A stretch of DNA of 37,372 bases from Parcubacteria group bacterium GW2011_GWA2_48_9 (GTDB lineage: Bacteria; Patescibacteriota; Patescibacteriia; UBA10025), in contig LCPQ01000018.1 in NCBI GenBank assembly GCA_001003705.1, forward strand, positions 1 to 37,372. The letters run 5' to 3'. A model generated the notes under the pieces. That model saw nothing but the letters and a program-made list of their open reading frames with translations. It did no database searches and was not told the origin of the DNA. Positions 24,494-32,166 of the stretch are shown here, piece by piece. Position 1 is the stretch's first letter. The number at the start of each line of letters is the position of its first letter. The translations under genes were made by a program, and so were the position numbers.

Positions 24494-25654
24494 CTACAGA
24501 AACATGAAAAAGAGTGAAGAGACAGCGGCGTCAATGAACGCGGGAATGAGCGATCCAGTAAGGGTAACAAGGGCTCCAATCACAAGTACACCAGCAAATT
24601 TCGCGAAATTAAGAATGATTTCTCTCATGAGCACCACCGAGACTGTTTGCGATTCATCCTTGCTGGCCTGATCATAGATCACGGACGCAAAACTGATATA
24701 GGCACCTTCTTGTGATAATTTGTAAAAGCCATCTGCGAACCCTATGTGCAAGGGAAGTCGGACGATACTTTTCACCACCCATGCGAGAGACAGGAGGCTT
24801 GCCCCAATACGTAAAATCTTCTTTTTGCCCACTTTATCGGCGAGTCGGCCGATCCAATACGCGGAAAGAAAAGCGACAACAGTCGCGGCCGAGGTGATGC
24901 CTCCGATCACTGACGTATCAAAAATCAGCAAGTACATGAAAATTGGCCAGACAAGTGTGGAAATGAGTTCCTCGTTGCCCCACGCTGCAAGCGCTATCTC
25001 TGTCCGGCGGAGCGAAGGTGTAGCTATAAATTGAAAAAAACGCTTCAGAGAAAAGTCAAACGGAGCATACACTTCCTGACTTAGGAACAGCGGAATGATG
25101 GAGGTGAAAAGTAACAACACGACGATAATGAACAGCGCGTGATACCCCCAAAACGCAATGACGAGCCCTCCTGCAAGTGGCCCCAAAATGCCAGTAGCGA
25201 GACTAATCATATTGACAATGCTGACCTGGCGCGCACGGCGGTCGCGTTGCGAAAATCTCGCAAAGTCCAGATGGAATGCTGGCCAGAAGTAAAACTTATA
25301 AAAAATTGACACTAACGGTAAGACGTAGAGCATCCAATGGTTCGTACCGAGGCTATTGAGTCCCAAAAAGTAGATGATAGCGAAAAACACCGAGATCAGA
25401 ATAGAGTGCTTGATCCCCATGCGGGAGAGCATCTTACCGGCAAAGGGCACAATAAGTGCGAACCCTAAAAAGATGAGGCCGAAATAGAATAAGACAGGGA
25501 GGATGCGCTCATGAAAGTAGATGTAAAGATAGATAGGTTCAAAGATGGTAATCATGCTGAAAGCGATGTGCTTCAGCGTCACTGTCGCGTACAGCTCATT
25601 CACTTCCCTTCGGAGTGTGTATTCTATCTTATGGCGTGGATGCGAATGCATCAT
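24494..25654 (-). CDS. MFS-type multi-pass transporter, paralogue B
   Basis: A 386-residue membrane protein with about ten to twelve hydrophobic spans. It shows the basic loop AGKMLSRMGIKHSIL after the second span, a LGPLAGGLVIAFWG helix, and the signature FYFWPAFHLDFARFSQRDR that it shares with paralogue A in the same operon. The start ATG (25652-25654) lies one base beyond the TGA of the upstream gene (TGATATG), which implies translational coupling. It ends nine bases before tsaC. The N-terminus is mildly hydrophilic (MMHSHPRHKIEYTLRREV) before the first span. The substrate is unknown. Confidence 0.85.
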   Translation of the reverse strand: MMHSHPRHKIEYTLRREVNELYATVTLKHIAFSMITIFEPIYLYIYFHERILPVLFYFGLIFLGFALIVPFAGKMLSRMGIKHSILISVFFAIIYFLGLNSLGTNHWMLYVLPLVSIFYKFYFWPAFHLDFARFSQRDRRARQVSIVNMISLATGILGPLAGGLVIAFWGYHALFIIVVLLLFTSIIPLFLSQEVYAPFDFSLKRFFQFIATPSLRRTEIALAAWGNEELISTLVWPIFMYLLIFDTSVIGGITSAATVVAFLSAYWIGRLADKVGKKKILRIGASLLSLAWVVKSIVRLPLHIGFADGFYKLSQEGAYISFASVIYDQASKDESQTVSVVLMREIILNFAKFAGVLVIGALVTLTGSLIPAFIDAAVSSLFFMFL

Positions 25655-25655
25655 A

Positions 25656-26186
25656 TCAACTTCGGCTTTCTAAATAAGACCTTGCAGTCTGTGTGCTTAA
25701 ATCCCAATCAGGCACCTGGTATGACTCCCCGTACCGTTCTACGTAGAACGCATGGATGTCTTGGAGCGCATCCAGGGCGTCGATACCGAGCCGTTGTAAC
25801 ACAGCAGTGGTCATTTTCTGAACTGCAGCGTCACGTTGTGCGGGCTTTTTGAACCCATAAAGAATGTTCTGGTCGATCAGCTGCGTGGTGGTGTCCACGA
25901 GCATGCGGGTAGTATCATCACTCGCGACAATAGTCATCGGCTGAGAAAGCGATTCGTCACTGTCGACGATGTACACGGGAATAAACGGATCAGAGTGTTC
26001 GCCCCATTCATACCCCGTTACTGCGGGGATAACTGCTAGAACTCGGTCTCGGATGGCTTCAAAAACCTCCTCGAAGTCACTCCCGTATTTTAAAATATCT
26101 ACCCACGCGTCGTCGAAGGGCTTTTCACCCGTATAGAGCCGTTTGGCGTATTGGTAATTATAACGGATGTCGGTTTGGGGAATCAT
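25656..26186 (-). CDS. Hypothetical soluble protein
   Basis: A 176-residue acidic protein with no signal peptide, membrane segment or motif that I recognise. The frame opens at a TTG (26192), but the ATG at 26184-26186, two codons in, is the better start (MIPQTDIRYNYQYAKRLY). Notable segments are YEWGEHSDPFIPVYIVDSDE in the middle and FKKPAQRDAAVQKMTTAVL towards the end. It follows an intergenic inverted repeat behind leuS and is coupled to the MFS gene downstream. It may be a small family restricted to related genomes; I assign no function. Confidence 0.75.
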   Translation of the reverse strand: MIPQTDIRYNYQYAKRLYTGEKPFDDAWVDILKYGSDFEEVFEAIRDRVLAVIPAVTGYEWGEHSDPFIPVYIVDSDESLSQPMTIVASDDTTRMLVDTTTQLIDQNILYGFKKPAQRDAAVQKMTTAVLQRLGIDALDALQDIHAFYVERYGESYQVPDWDLSTQTARSYLESRS

Positions 26187-26189
26187 GTT

Positions 26190-26277
26190 CAATTAACGAA
26201 TTGCGAATTAGTTTTTTGGATAATAAACACGGAATCTTCACAACAACGAATGCGCAATTCGCTAATCCGTTAATTCT
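26190..26277. repeat. Imperfect inverted repeat (border repeat copy 3)
   Basis: This is the clearest copy. The left arm is AATTAACGAATTGCGAATTAG (given in two parts: AATTAACGAATTGCG at 26191-26205, then AATTAG). The right arm, 26246-26275, carries ACGAATGCGCAATTCG then CTAATCCGTTAATT. The arms pair over roughly 20 bases with few mismatches, around a spacer of about 34 bases. It fills the gap between the leuS stop and the following gene. Confidence 0.65.
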
Positions 26278-26765
26278 CTAGACCACGATGCTTAGTAACT
26301 TCCCCTTAACGTAGATAATCTTTTTCGGCTGTTTCCCGTCCAGCCACTTCTGCACCTTTTCACTGGCAACAGCGACTCTCGTAGCCTCGGCTTGATTAAT
26401 GTCTATGGCGACCATTATCTGATCGCGCACCTTCCCGTTGATTTGAACAACCAATTGAACCCTGTCTTCAACGATCATTTTCGGATCAAACGTCGGCCAT
26501 GGTTCCTTTGAAATACTTTCTCTGTGACCCATGAGTTCCCACAGTTCTTCCGCGATATGGGGAGCAAAGGGTGAAAGAAGTTTTACAAAAACTTCAAAAT
26601 CAGCCAGTGAAAATTTCTCTGCATCTGCAGTCGCAGCGTTCACATACTCCATATATGCAGCAATTGAGGTATTGAATTTGAACGCCAAGATATCTTCTGA
26701 GATCTTTTTGACAAGTGCGTGTGTCCGTTTATTCACACTCGCCAGCGCAGGCACGGCGGCCTGGG

Positions 26766-26789
26766 CTGGCTTGCTGGCTTGCTGGCTTG
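26766..26789. repeat. 8-base tandem repeat (3 units) inside leuS
   Basis: CTGGCTTG occurs three times head to tail. It encodes a low-complexity SASQQASKPAQAA linker in the C-terminal part of LeuRS. The total of 24 bases keeps frame, but gain or loss of one unit would not. Confidence 0.8.
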
Positions 26790-27514
26790 CAGACAACTTC
26801 CATACTTTATCAATAAACCTCCGTACGCCGACGATTCCCTTCATACTCCACGGCTTCGCATCTTCGAAAGGCCCCATGAACATTTCATCCGTCTTCACCG
26901 AGGATAAGTCCTTGGTTTTTCAGCTTCACAAACGGCTCGTCACCGACTTTTTCCGGCACAGCACCGATGTCGTAAAGAAATTTGTATATAAAGCGGGCGT
27001 ACAGCAGATGCAAAACGGCATGTTCTGCCCCGCCGATATAGAGATTGACCGGCAACCATTCCTCCAGCTTTTTCGGATCTGCTAACCGCTTACTATTTGT
27101 CGGATCGCAATAGCGTAAAAAATACCAATTCGAGCCCGCCCATTGCGGCATCGTATTCGTTTCCCGCTTCGCCTTGCCACCGCACTTCGGACACGTAGTG
27201 TTCACCCATGCTGCAATAGTCGCAAGCGGAGATTGTCCAGTGCCTGTTGGCTGGTATTTTTTTACCTTTGGCAATTCGACGGGCAAATCCTTCTCCGGAA
27301 CAGCCACATGACCGCAGTTCTTGCAGTGGATAATCGGAATGGGCTCCCCCCAGTATCGCTGACGCGAAAAGAGCCAATCACGGAGTCTGTAGTTTACCGA
27401 CCGCTTTCCAACGCCTTCTTTTTCAAGCCAGTCGATAACCTTTGTTATGCACTGTGAAGATTTCAGACCATCAAACTGACCCGAATTGACAGCAATCCCT
27501 TCGCCGGAAAACGC

Positions 27515-28099
27515 GCGTGAGAGTGAAATTTCTGTGAGTAGTTCAGGAAGTTCATTATTTTTCATGTCTCGGGAAATAAAATGTCCATGATTTTCAAGCC
27601 GAATCGTACGAGCACTAAGTTCTTTAGCATAGAGTTCGGCGCTTTTCAGATGACGCTCCTCGTCGTTTGAAGTAAAAATAACTGACTCGTTAATACGATT
27701 CTTGAGATCTGGATCAACATTAAATTCATAAAACTTAGCAATTATGTCAACATAGTCCTTTTTTGGATTCATGCTTTTCGATGGCGATACCAGAATAAGT
27801 TTACGGATTTTCTTCTTCGTCTCGCTGAGCCACCGTACGATGAACGCTCCACCCGCACTGTGACCAACGATAACGCTATGCTCGTCAATGTCTATTTTTT
27901 CGACTGTTTTTTTCCACTCTTGGTAATCTGGTTCCCATGATCGCGGCATACGGGGGTTATAAACAGTCGTGCCTCGTTCTTCAAGATGCTTCTTCACCCA
28001 AGGAATCCAATGACAATTCTCCTCACCAAGAAAGCCAGGCTCTCCGCTATGATCCTTACTCGGGCGCCCGTGAATGATGAGGCACGTCTTAAATCTATA
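27515..28099 (-). other. RBBP9-like alpha/beta serine hydrolase domain inserted in LeuRS
   Basis: LeuRS residues about 373-567 replace what is a short loop in ordinary enzymes, between GLPIKEVV and the conserved [12 protein letters not shown]. The insert reads as a complete small alpha/beta hydrolase of the RBBP9/YdeN type: first strand CLIIHGRP, then [15 protein letters not shown], the nucleophile elbow GHSAGG (Ser453), a candidate acid in TSNDEE (Asp518), and the terminal histidine in ENHGHF (His545). All three triad positions appear intact. The frame is open through the insert, so it is part of the protein and not a disruption. Family assignment is from motif order by eye; function is unknown. 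Confidence 0.8.
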
Positions 28100-29281
28100 C
28101 TCGGCTTGTTGGACTACTTCTTTAATGGGTAGGCCGTATTTTTTCGCGAACTCCCAGTCCCGCTCATCATGCGCCGGCACGGCCATAATGGCTCCCGTGC
28201 CATAGGACCCTAAAACGTAGTCGGCAACCCAGACGGGTATTTCCTTCTTCGTGGCTGGGTTTACGACGTGAATACCGCGCATCTCGACGCCAGTCTTCTC
28301 CTTCGCCAAATCGGTTCGATCCAAATCGGATTTATGTATCGAGGTCTCAACGTATTTTTCGACCTCCTTCTTATTTTCTACAACCTTGAGTGCCTTCTTA
28401 ACTATCGGGTGCTCCGGGGCAACTACCATATAGGTAGCGCCAAAGATCGTATCGGGCCTCGTGGTAAAAACTTTTAACAAGCCCATCCCCGCCTGCTCAG
28501 GATGAATGGGAAAGTCGATTTCAGCTCCCTCGCTCCTCCCGATCCAATGCCGCTGCATCTCTTTGACGTTTTCCGGCCAATTAAGCTTCTCGAGGTCATT
28601 GAGCAACCGCTCAATGTAGCGTTCGTCAGTAATTTTGACCAGCCACTGCTTGATTTTTTTCTTCGTTACCTCCGCCCCACAGCGCTCACATTTGCCGTTA
28701 ATCACTTCTTCATTGGCTAACCCGGTCTTATCCTTCGGACACCAATTGATCGGTGCATCAGCCTCGTAGGCCAACCCATGCTTGAATAACTCGACGAAAA
28801 TCCACTGCGTCCATTTGTAGTATTTTGGATCAGTGGTAATGACTTCCCTGTCCCAGTCATATGAGAAGCCGAGTGACATGATCTGGCGACGCATGTTCTC
28901 AATATTCTTTTGAGTGGTGGCGGACGGATGGGTTCCCGTCTTCAGGGCGTAATTCTCCGCAGGTAACCCAAACGCGTCGAAGCCCATCGGGTGGAGAACT
29001 TCATATCCTTTCATGCGCAGATAGCGAGAGTAAATGTCGGAAGCCGTATACCCCTCTGGATGGCCTACGTGTAATCCTTCAGCGGAAGGGTAGGGAAACA
29101 TATCGAGAACGTATCGCTTCTCTTTTTTCGAAGCATCATCAGCGCGAAACGGCTTTTCTTTCCCCCAGCGCTCCTGCCACTTTTTCTCAATTTTCTGGTG
29201 ATCAAAACGGTCCATAACGTGTAACCAGTGTATCATTTTTTCCACTCGATGAGTATTCATGGACCTCTTGACTAATTGCCC

Positions 29282-29311
29282 GATATACGATAAGAAGAAG
29301 CGTATTGTCAA
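29282..29311 (-). promoter_or_regulatory. Candidate promoter of leuS
   Basis: On the minus strand a perfect TTGACA (29306-29311) is followed after 18 bases by TATATC (29282-29287). Transcription would start near 29275, about 60 bases before the leuS ATG at 29215. The open frame that extends leuS upstream to 29377 crosses this promoter, which supports the shorter leuS start. Confidence 0.55.
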
Positions 29312-29376
29312 AATCAGACAGCGTAACAAACACAACAACGTCCTTGTGAAAAACGAGGAAGAACAGGAGATGTGCA

Positions 29377-29937
29377 ATGCAAGACCGTATTGTCATTGCG
29401 ATGTTCGCATGTATCATCATGGCAGGTTGTGGGTCGGACAAAGGATCCGGACCAAAACCTGATGACGGCATCACCGGCAAGTGGGCCGACTACGCCACTG
29501 GCACCTACGCGCAGACAACCCGTGCTCACAGCTGTAGCTCCACACAATGGGGGCAACCAATCACGACGAACGTCGTGATCTGTACAGACGGGCCGGCATT
29601 CGAGGTAGAATTTTCCGGCCAGGGGATCACCTCTGAGGTTACGTCCAAAAAGGGCCAGATCGGCGACAGCGTCGATGTGACCATCCTGGGAAAGATCACC
29701 ATTGCAGGCGCGTGTTCTGGAACATACGAATACCATCTTTGGGGGCGGTTACATCAAAGCGCATGGAAGTTCTTCGCTACGACCACCCTTGCGTTCCAAT
29801 CTGGGTCATGTGCGGGATCCTGCGTGCTCGAGGAGATTTCGTACGTCCGGACCGGCGACCCGCCGAACCCGTGCAACGGGACATTCTCAATCGTCGAAAC
29901 CGACGTCGGCCCCGCAGGGAAAATCATCCTGCGGTAA
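29377..29937 (+). CDS. Small lipoprotein
   Basis: A 186-residue protein with a lipoprotein signal peptide: [18 protein letters not shown], lipobox Cys at 18, followed by a charged Gly/Ser/Lys linker. The mature part has about eight more cysteines and a beta-rich look (for example [15 protein letters not shown] and [11 protein letters not shown]). I recognise no family. A textbook ribosome site AGGAG at 29366-29370 lies six bases before the ATG, unlike most genes here. An intrinsic terminator follows at 29962. It is divergent from leuS and convergent with the next gene. Its composition and signals suggest DNA of different origin from the surrounding operons (inference). Confidence 0.85.
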   Translation: MQDRIVIAMFACIIMAGCGSDKGSGPKPDDGITGKWADYATGTYAQTTRAHSCSSTQWGQPITTNVVICTDGPAFEVEFSGQGITSEVTSKKGQIGDSVDVTILGKITIAGACSGTYEYHLWGRLHQSAWKFFATTTLAFQSGSCAGSCVLEEISYVRTGDPPNPCNGTFSIVETDVGPAGKIILR

Positions 29938-29961
29938 CCACTTTCTCGAACAATGCTCAAT

Positions 29962-29995
29962 CTCCCCGCCTCACGTGAGTGCGGGGAGTCTTCTT
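29962..29995 (+). terminator. Intrinsic terminator after the small lipoprotein gene
   Basis: A perfect 8-base-pair GC stem, CTCCCCGC (29962-29969) with GCGGGGAG (29981-29988), and an 11-base loop, followed by TCTTCTT on the plus strand. It is 25 bases after the lipoprotein stop. Confidence 0.8.
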
Positions 29996-30000
29996 ATAAA

Positions 30001-30034
30001 TAAGAAAACGCCGGTCCAAATCAATGGGCCGGCG
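30001..30034 (-). terminator. Intrinsic terminator of the second lipoprotein gene
   Basis: On the minus strand CGCCGGCCC (30034-30026) pairs with GGACCGGCG (30017-30009) around an 8-base loop and is followed by TTTTCTTA. It faces the plus-strand terminator at 29962, marking a convergent gene border. Confidence 0.8.
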
Positions 30035-30073
30035 GTCTAAAGATGAATGTGCGTGTGTTTGAGTGAGTGATGA

Positions 30074-31537
30074 CTACCCTTTTGCGCTGAGCTGCATCAG
30101 AGCAGGTGAAATGATTCGCAGGTAGCGATCACGATGATCAAGGATTTTCCCGTCTGTACTGGTGATAGACACACGGAAGAGGTACAGTCCCGTAGGCCGG
30201 TTTAATACTACCGACTGGAAGAGAACGACGTTGTTGTCGGTCACCTTGTACACTTGGCTGAAAACCATATCGCGACTGGTAGGTGGGTCAACGAAGAAAT
30301 CCGTAGGATACACCGAGTTTCCGTATGGACGACCGTTCTCATCAGAACAGTACGAGATCGGCAGAGAACTCACATGCTCGGAGGTTCGCTCCTTCCGCGG
30401 CCCTTCCGGTATTCGGATGAGGGCGCCCTGAGCGAAAAACCGATGTTTGAACTCAGGGGGCAGAATAAACTCTAGCCGTGCACCCACTGTAATTCCAGGC
30501 ACGAACTCTGTCCGCGCCACAGCATAGAAGTTCTGCCCTGCGCTGACAACGCCGGAATCATACCCAGTGCCGCTGATAGTTCGGACCAGAACGAGCTCAC
30601 TCATGGTGGTATCCCCGTCAATCGTGACGTCGCACTCGGTCTCACCGTTGTTCTTCTCGTCGCCCCAGGCCTTCACAAAAAGTCGGTAGTCACCCGGTGG
30701 AAGAGGGCATGCGATGTACGTCGTAGCTCCGAGATACCTCCAGTCGGTCGAATCAATTACGGCGAGCTTAGCACGCAGCTCCTGGAGGTCGATCGCATCA
30801 TGGAGGGTCGTGACTAACGGCCCGCATGATACGCTGTCCCGCTTATACACCCGCACTTCGAAGCGAAGGATTGCTTCCTCGAGTGTTCGCTGGCTCAGCT
30901 CGTTGGCTGACACTTCAAGCCCGACAGCAAAGTTCCCAGCATCACCATACAACAATGTGTATGGCAGAACGAACGGGTACAGGGTACCCATCTCTGGTGC
31001 CGCGAGATCTCGCTGCATCAGTACGCGCGTCGGGAAGGTCTTCCCAGGATCACCCTCACATACGAGGGTTTTACCATTGGGGTATACCCCGCCACGACGC
31101 CAGGTATAGACCCACGTAGGGCAGGCTCCTGGTTTAGACGAACATGTGCATTTGTCGTCTGGCCACTCTATGTCGGGAGGGCCGTACGCGAGCACCATGC
31201 GTACTCGTACATCCGAGTTCAAGAGACCGTAGCCCTTCTGACGACAGTAGGCCAGTCTTGTCTGGACCAATTCCCAGCGCTGAGGGTTAGCCTTCTGGAA
31301 GCGATCCATGAGGCGGCGTACGCTCTCCATGTCTCGACACATTTCGAGGCTTTGGAGAGACAAGGTGTCAAGTGCGGCGAAGATGTTCATCGCCTCGAGA
31401 ACGGTAGTCGTGTCAGCAGATGACACGTTCATCGACAGGATTTGGTAATCCTGGAACGGTCCTGGGCGTGTAGTGACGCACGAACCAGTGATCAGGGCGA
31501 TGACAACACCCGCAATAACGAGTATGACTCTGTCCAT
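30074..31537 (-). CDS. Lipoprotein with YGPPD motif (possible GWxTD-domain relative)
   Basis: A 487-residue protein. The N-terminus MDRVILVIAGVVIALITGSC is a lipoprotein signal with the lipid-bearing Cys at 20. A helical region follows to about 100, then VRMVLAYGPPDIEWPDD (about 112-128), resembling the YGPPD signature of GWxTD-domain proteins known from Bacteroidota and related phyla; the GWxTD residues themselves are not visible, so this is tentative. The rest looks beta-rich, possibly stacked sandwich domains, ending with LRIISPALMQLSAKG. A strong ribosome site, AGGAG, stands five bases before the ATG. It has its own terminator at 30034-30001. Its signals set it apart from the surrounding operons. 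Envelope location is likely; the role is unknown. Confidence 0.83.
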   Translation of the reverse strand: MDRVILVIAGVVIALITGSCVTTRPGPFQDYQILSMNVSSADTTTVLEAMNIFAALDTLSLQSLEMCRDMESVRRLMDRFQKANPQRWELVQTRLAYCRQKGYGLLNSDVRVRMVLAYGPPDIEWPDDKCTCSSKPGACPTWVYTWRRGGVYPNGKTLVCEGDPGKTFPTRVLMQRDLAAPEMGTLYPFVLPYTLLYGDAGNFAVGLEVSANELSQRTLEEAILRFEVRVYKRDSVSCGPLVTTLHDAIDLQELRAKLAVIDSTDWRYLGATTYIACPLPPGDYRLFVKAWGDEKNNGETECDVTIDGDTTMSELVLVRTISGTGYDSGVVSAGQNFYAVARTEFVPGITVGARLEFILPPEFKHRFFAQGALIRIPEGPRKERTSEHVSSLPISYCSDENGRPYGNSVYPTDFFVDPPTSRDMVFSQVYKVTDNNVVLFQSVVLNRPTGLYLFRVSITSTDGKILDHRDRYLRIISPALMQLSAKG

Positions 31538-31636
31538 GGTATCTCCTCATCGTAAAGCAAGCGCAGTAGCGCTCACCCGTGTTGGTAATGATGCGTTTTT
31601 AGTATCGTTTCCTTACCTACCTTACGCCGAAATACC

Positions 31637-31675
31637 TTAAAAAGTCAATACCCCGCATGTGTACGCGAGGTATTG
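31637..31675 (-). terminator. Intrinsic terminator of the small exported peptide gene
   Basis: CAATACCTCGC (31675-31665, minus strand) pairs with GCGGGGTATTG (31656-31646) over 11 positions with one mismatch, followed by ACTTTTTAAGG. It lies about 43 bases beyond the small gene ending at 31719 and supports that gene being real. Confidence 0.7.
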
Positions 31676-31718
31676 AGATTGATGTTTGAAATTTGGTTTG
31701 GGAAACCTTCAGTACGAG

Positions 31719-31919
31719 CTAATGGTAGCTCGGGCAATCAACCATCTTGGTTGCGGCACATGTACCTGAAATCATCAGAACGCATACACGAGTACACTGT
31801 TCTGGATTACCAGTCCTTTCAGCCGCTTGAGCAGTGTTGTTCACGACACCAATCACAGCAAAAACCATTGCGCCGATAATGACGGCGAGGACGAATGAGG
31901 CTATTAAGGCTTTGTTCAT
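31719..31919 (-). CDS. Small exported cysteine-containing peptide
   Basis: From the ATG at 31917-31919 this encodes 66 residues. MNKALIASFVLAVIIGAMVF is a signal or single membrane span ending with NNTAQA, a plausible cleavage site. The mature part, about 34 residues, has four cysteines (QCTRVCVLMISGTC and VDC). The frame extends upstream to 31982, but the signal peptide fixes the start. An intrinsic terminator follows at 31675-31637. Ribosome site weak. It is a typical layout for a small secreted disulfide peptide, but no family is recognised. Confidence 0.55.
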   Translation of the reverse strand: MNKALIASFVLAVIIGAMVFAVIGVVNNTAQAAERTGNPEQCTRVCVLMISGTCAATKMVDCPSYH

Positions 31920-32015
31920 ATCGCTATTTCTTACTTTACTAAGGTATAGCGCACTTCGACCTTTTCCTCCTGCTCTTCTCATCTAACACCCCCCTCACCG
32001 GAGTGTCAATCCAGC

Positions 32016-32060
32016 CAACCCGTCATTCATGAATCCGTAAACTCGCCGACCCTCTAACCT
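32016..32060. repeat. Partial copy of the border repeat
   Basis: AACCCGTCATTCATGAATCC, then GTAAACTCGCCGACCCTC, shares words and order with the right arms of the inverted repeats near 11.9 and 21.8 kb. A second arm is not visible. It lies just upstream of the M23 peptidase promoter, in the 184-base non-coding gap. Confidence 0.35.
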
Positions 32061-32068
32061 GCTTCACA

Positions 32069-32097
32069 TTGACATAGATATATTTCAATGATATGCT
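32069..32097 (+). promoter_or_regulatory. Promoter of the LysM-M23 peptidase gene
   Basis: A perfect TTGACA (32069-32074) is followed after exactly 17 bases by TATGCT (32092-32097). Transcription would begin near 32104, giving a leader of about 60 bases or slightly more. Confidence 0.65.
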
Positions 32098-32166
32098 CTT
32101 TTTTGACTTGACGGTGCTTTTAAAGTCATACAAAACACCCCTATAAGTCTCCGAATCAAAAAAGTA

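Larger units (their letters stand above)
26278..29215 (-). pseudogene. leuS: Leucyl-tRNA synthetase with embedded hydrolase domain; KMSKS segment deleted and frameshifted
   Basis: LeuRS charges tRNA-Leu. The first 776 residues (29215 down to the TGA at 26885) include the class I signature [17 protein letters not shown] (HVGH at 49-52), zinc-like CERCG, editing-domain [12 protein letters not shown] (251-262), [15 protein letters not shown] (340-352), [16 protein letters not shown] (608-623) and the pre-KMSKS segment [13 protein letters not shown]. Reading then stops. The rest, from EMFMGPFEDAKPW through the C-terminal domain (VQINGKVRDQ, VKGKLLSIVV), continues in another frame (about 26895-26278). 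About 25 residues that normally hold KMSKS and GADTLR are absent, so frameshifting alone could not restore the enzyme. Because LeuRS is essential, an assembly deletion is as likely as a real lesion. I set the start at [14 protein letters not shown] serine hydrolase replaces part of the editing domain loop (separate entry). Confidence 0.9.

Noticed and set aside
29268-29296. Plus-strand promoter TTGACT-17-TAAGAA for the small lipoprotein gene
   Set aside because: The -35 is good but the -10 matches the consensus at only three positions, and it overlaps the stronger minus-strand leuS promoter. Not strong enough to list.
29216-29377. 54-residue N-terminal extension of LeuRS
   Set aside because: It crosses the leuS promoter and lacks similarity to LeuRS N-termini; [13 protein letters not shown] is the usual beginning.
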